Notes under the pieces: model-generated
Told to the model about the DNA's origin: nothing
What the model saw: only the letters and a program-made list of their open reading frames with translations
Databases searched by the model: none
Origin: an uncultured Planctomycetaceae bacterium
GTDB lineage: Bacteria > Planctomycetota > Planctomycetia > Pirellulales > UBA1268
Direction: 5' to 3'
DNA length: 8,698 bases
Assembly: GCA_937926325.1 (NCBI GenBank)
Contig: CALAZQ010000291.1
Location: forward strand, 1 to 8,698
Shown: piece by piece, positions 6,618-8,698 of the stretch
How positions within the stretch are numbered: position 1 is the stretch's first letter
Layout: each line of letters opens with the position of its first letter
Program-made: the position numbers and the translations under genes

Positions 6618-8687
6618 ATGGCTCGTAAGGCACGCACTTCCCGGCAGCCGGCAGTCCGCCCCCGGGCGGAGCGGCCCGCTGTTTTGCCGGCGGAACCGGC
6701 CGAGCCTGTTGCGGTCGATGGCCTGACACCGCGGCGGGCGGCCCTGGTGGTGGCGGCGCTCACGGTCGTCGCCTTCATCAACTCGTTTTTCGGGGTGTTT
6801 GTCCTCGACGACATCCACGAGATCGAGCGGAATCCCCATCTGGCCGGCTCGTTCTGGGAGGCGATGACGCAGGGCAAAATTCTGCCCCCCCGGCCGCTGC
6901 CCTACCTGACCTTCGCCCTCGACCACCGGCTGTGGGGTGTCCGGCCCTACGGCTATCACCTGCTCAATGTGGCCATTCATGCGACGGCCGCGTTGGCCCT
7001 GTTCTCGCTGGTTCGTCGCAGCCTGCTCACCCCGGGGATGCGGCAGCGGTTTGCCGGGCGGGCGACGCTGCTGGCGACGGTCATTGCCATCCTCTGGGCG
7101 GTCCATCCGCTGCAGACCCAGGCCGTCACCTATGTCTATCAGCGGATTGAGTCGCTGACCGGCATGTGCATGCTGGTCTGCCTGGCCTGCTACGCCCGAG
7201 CGGCGCCGGCCCAGGCGGGCGGCCGCTGGGACGGTCGCTGGCTGGCCGGCAGCCTCGCCGCGGCGGCGGGCGCGATGGCCAGCAAAGAAAACGCCGTCGT
7301 CCTGCCGCTGTTGGTGCTGGCCTGGGACTGGTTTTTTGTCGCGTTGCCGACGGGCGAGGCTGAGGCCCCGTCCGACGGCCGGCTGCGGGCCTGGCTGGTC
7401 GGGCTCTGGCCGCGGCGCTGGTTTTACGCGGGCCTGACGGCCAGCTGGGGCATTTTAGCAGCGGTGCTGCTGGGCCAGTCGGCTGAATATCAGGAGTTTC
7501 GGGAGCTACAGCACCAACCCTGGCACTATCTGCTGACCCAGTCTGAGGTCATCCTCTATTACCTGCGGCTGGCGGTCTGGCCGGTCGGCCAGCAGATCGA
7601 CTATGCCAGCTGGCCGGTGGCCGAGTCGTTGGCCGAGGTCTGGCCGGCGTTCCTGACCGTGGGGCTGCTGGTGGCCGTGACGGCCGCTGGCACGCTGCGG
7701 CGGCAGGCCTGGGCTGCCCCCGGGGTGCTGTTTTTCCTGGCCCTGGCCCCGACCTCGAGCCTGATGCCGATCGAGGCGGTGGCCAACGAACACCGGATGT
7801 ATGTCGCCCTGGCGGCGGTGGTGACGGTCGTGGTACTTGCTGCCGACGCGGCCGGCCGCTGGCTGGCGGCCCGTCGGCCCGACAGCTGGCTGGCCGACCG
7901 GCGGCTGGGGCCGGCCCTGGCAGGCGTGGTCATTGTCGCCCTGATCGGGCTGACCCAGCTTCGCAATCAGCTGTATGCCACTCGTCTCGGCGTCTGGTAC
8001 GACCTGCTGGCAAAGGACAAGGGGAGCTTTCGGGCGTATCACTCGATGGCGAATACGCTTGACGCCGAAGGCGACGTAATCCTCGCCCTGCAGATGGCCG
8101 AACAGGCCATCCGGCTGCGGCCCAGCTGCGAGGTTCTCGGCAAGCTGGCCGAGGCCCGCTGGCAAGCGGGCGATCGGGACGTCGCCATCGGGTATCTGAA
8201 ACTCGGGCTCGACGTCTCCCGCGAGGAACTACCAGAAACCGCTCGTGAGTTCCGGCGGTACGCCGTCGGCCTGGCGACTTTTTCCCGCACGCTGAAAGAC
8301 TTCGACGCCATGCGGCAATGGTGCGAAGAGGCCTTGGCGGTTCCCGATGGCCCGCAGGGTCCGGAGACAAAAATTATGGTCAGTGCCCGGCTGATGCTGG
8401 CCGAGTATTGGCAGGCCCAGCAGAACGACGCCCTCGCCGATCAATTCAGCCGCGAGGCGGTTGAACTGGCAATGCAGCCTGCCAGGCCACCCGTACAGGT
8501 CGCGGTCGATGCGGCGGTTTGCCGCGCGACGATCCTCAAGCAGCAGGGCAGACAGTCCGAGGCGTGCGGACTGCTGGCGCAGTGTAAAAGTCGGTTGCTG
8601 GCAACCGCCGGCCCGAGCCGGGACGACCGCGAAAGCATCGAGCTGGTTTCAACGCTGTTGACGCGCTGCCTTGCCGGTGCCGATTGA
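6618..8687 (+). CDS. TMTC-like polytopic membrane protein with C-terminal TPR region
   Basis: Large membrane protein of 689 aa resembling the TMTC/GT39-like proteins, some of which transfer mannose from a lipid-linked donor to proteins. A basic, Pro/Ala-rich tail (about 1-38) precedes the first helix (about 40-62), followed by the acidic pair in VLDD (Asp64, Asp65), typical of GT-C enzymes. Conserved-looking motifs are YHLLNVAIH (113-121), WAVHPLQTQAVTYVYQR (160-176), SKENAVVLPLL (222-232) and APTSSLMPI with EHRMY (377-395). I count 11-12 hydrophobic segments up to about 448. Residues about 470-685 are soluble and helical with TPR-like pairs (for example DVILALQMAEQAIRLRPS, 486-503). The ATG has no SD. 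It is divergent from the NusG-like factor. The TMTC-type architecture is clear; glycosyltransferase activity and acceptor are inferred. A TPR protein without enzymatic activity is the alternative. Confidence 0.85.
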   Translation: MARKARTSRQPAVRPRAERPAVLPAEPAEPVAVDGLTPRRAALVVAALTVVAFINSFFGVFVLDDIHEIERNPHLAGSFWEAMTQGKILPPRPLPYLTFALDHRLWGVRPYGYHLLNVAIHATAALALFSLVRRSLLTPGMRQRFAGRATLLATVIAILWAVHPLQTQAVTYVYQRIESLTGMCMLVCLACYARAAPAQAGGRWDGRWLAGSLAAAAGAMASKENAVVLPLLVLAWDWFFVALPTGEAEAPSDGRLRAWLVGLWPRRWFYAGLTASWGILAAVLLGQSAEYQEFRELQHQPWHYLLTQSEVILYYLRLAVWPVGQQIDYASWPVAESLAEVWPAFLTVGLLVAVTAAGTLRRQAWAAPGVLFFLALAPTSSLMPIEAVANEHRMYVALAAVVTVVVLAADAAGRWLAARRPDSWLADRRLGPALAGVVIVALIGLTQLRNQLYATRLGVWYDLLAKDKGSFRAYHSMANTLDAEGDVILALQMAEQAIRLRPSCEVLGKLAEARWQAGDRDVAIGYLKLGLDVSREELPETAREFRRYAVGLATFSRTLKDFDAMRQWCEEALAVPDGPQGPETKIMVSARLMLAEYWQAQQNDALADQFSREAVELAMQPARPPVQVAVDAAVCRATILKQQGRQSEACGLLAQCKSRLLATAGPSRDDRESIELVSTLLTRCLAGAD

Positions 8688-8698
8688 GCTCCGGCTTG

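Overview
This is a GC-rich chromosomal segment that looks planctomycete. The main clue is the pair of a planctomycete-style ECF sigma factor followed on the same strand by a Hanks-type Ser/Thr kinase with a short helical N-terminal extension. High G+C and the absence of a well-placed Shine-Dalgarno sequence before almost every gene also fit. The phylum is an inference from protein style; no rRNA or other marker gene is present.

Layout. (i) 26-1702, minus strand: a secreted or periplasmic S41 (C-terminal processing) protease with a PDZ domain, served by a good sigma-70-like promoter at 1800-1828. (ii) 1981-2628 and 2917-4635, plus strand: an ECF sigma factor and a membrane-anchored Ser/Thr kinase, probably one signalling module. 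(iii) 4701-5910, plus strand: a compositionally distinct unit made of a 48-bp near-palindrome and an AAA_14/DUF4143 ATPase with a winged-helix and a PD-(D/E)XK-like C-terminal domain. (iv) 5917-6480, minus strand: a specialised NusG-like (NGN plus KOW) elongation factor paralog whose stop lies 6 bp from the ATPase stop. (v) 6618-8687, plus strand: a polytopic TMTC-like membrane protein with a TPR-like C-terminus, divergent from the NusG paralog.

The most interesting item is unit (iii). The palindrome at 4701-4748 carries a -35/-10 pair with 17-bp spacing on both strands, so it is a mirror-symmetric, potentially bidirectional promoter. Rightward transcription would start about 3 nt before the ATPase ATG, giving an essentially leaderless mRNA. 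A read-through transcript from the kinase would instead fold into a 17-bp stem that buries the only SD-like bases and the AU of the start codon. The encoded protein has its own predicted winged helix, so autoregulation at this site is a plausible hypothesis. Lower G+C and the tight fit between neighbours suggest horizontal acquisition. I see no CRISPR array, tRNA, rRNA, transposase or integrase.
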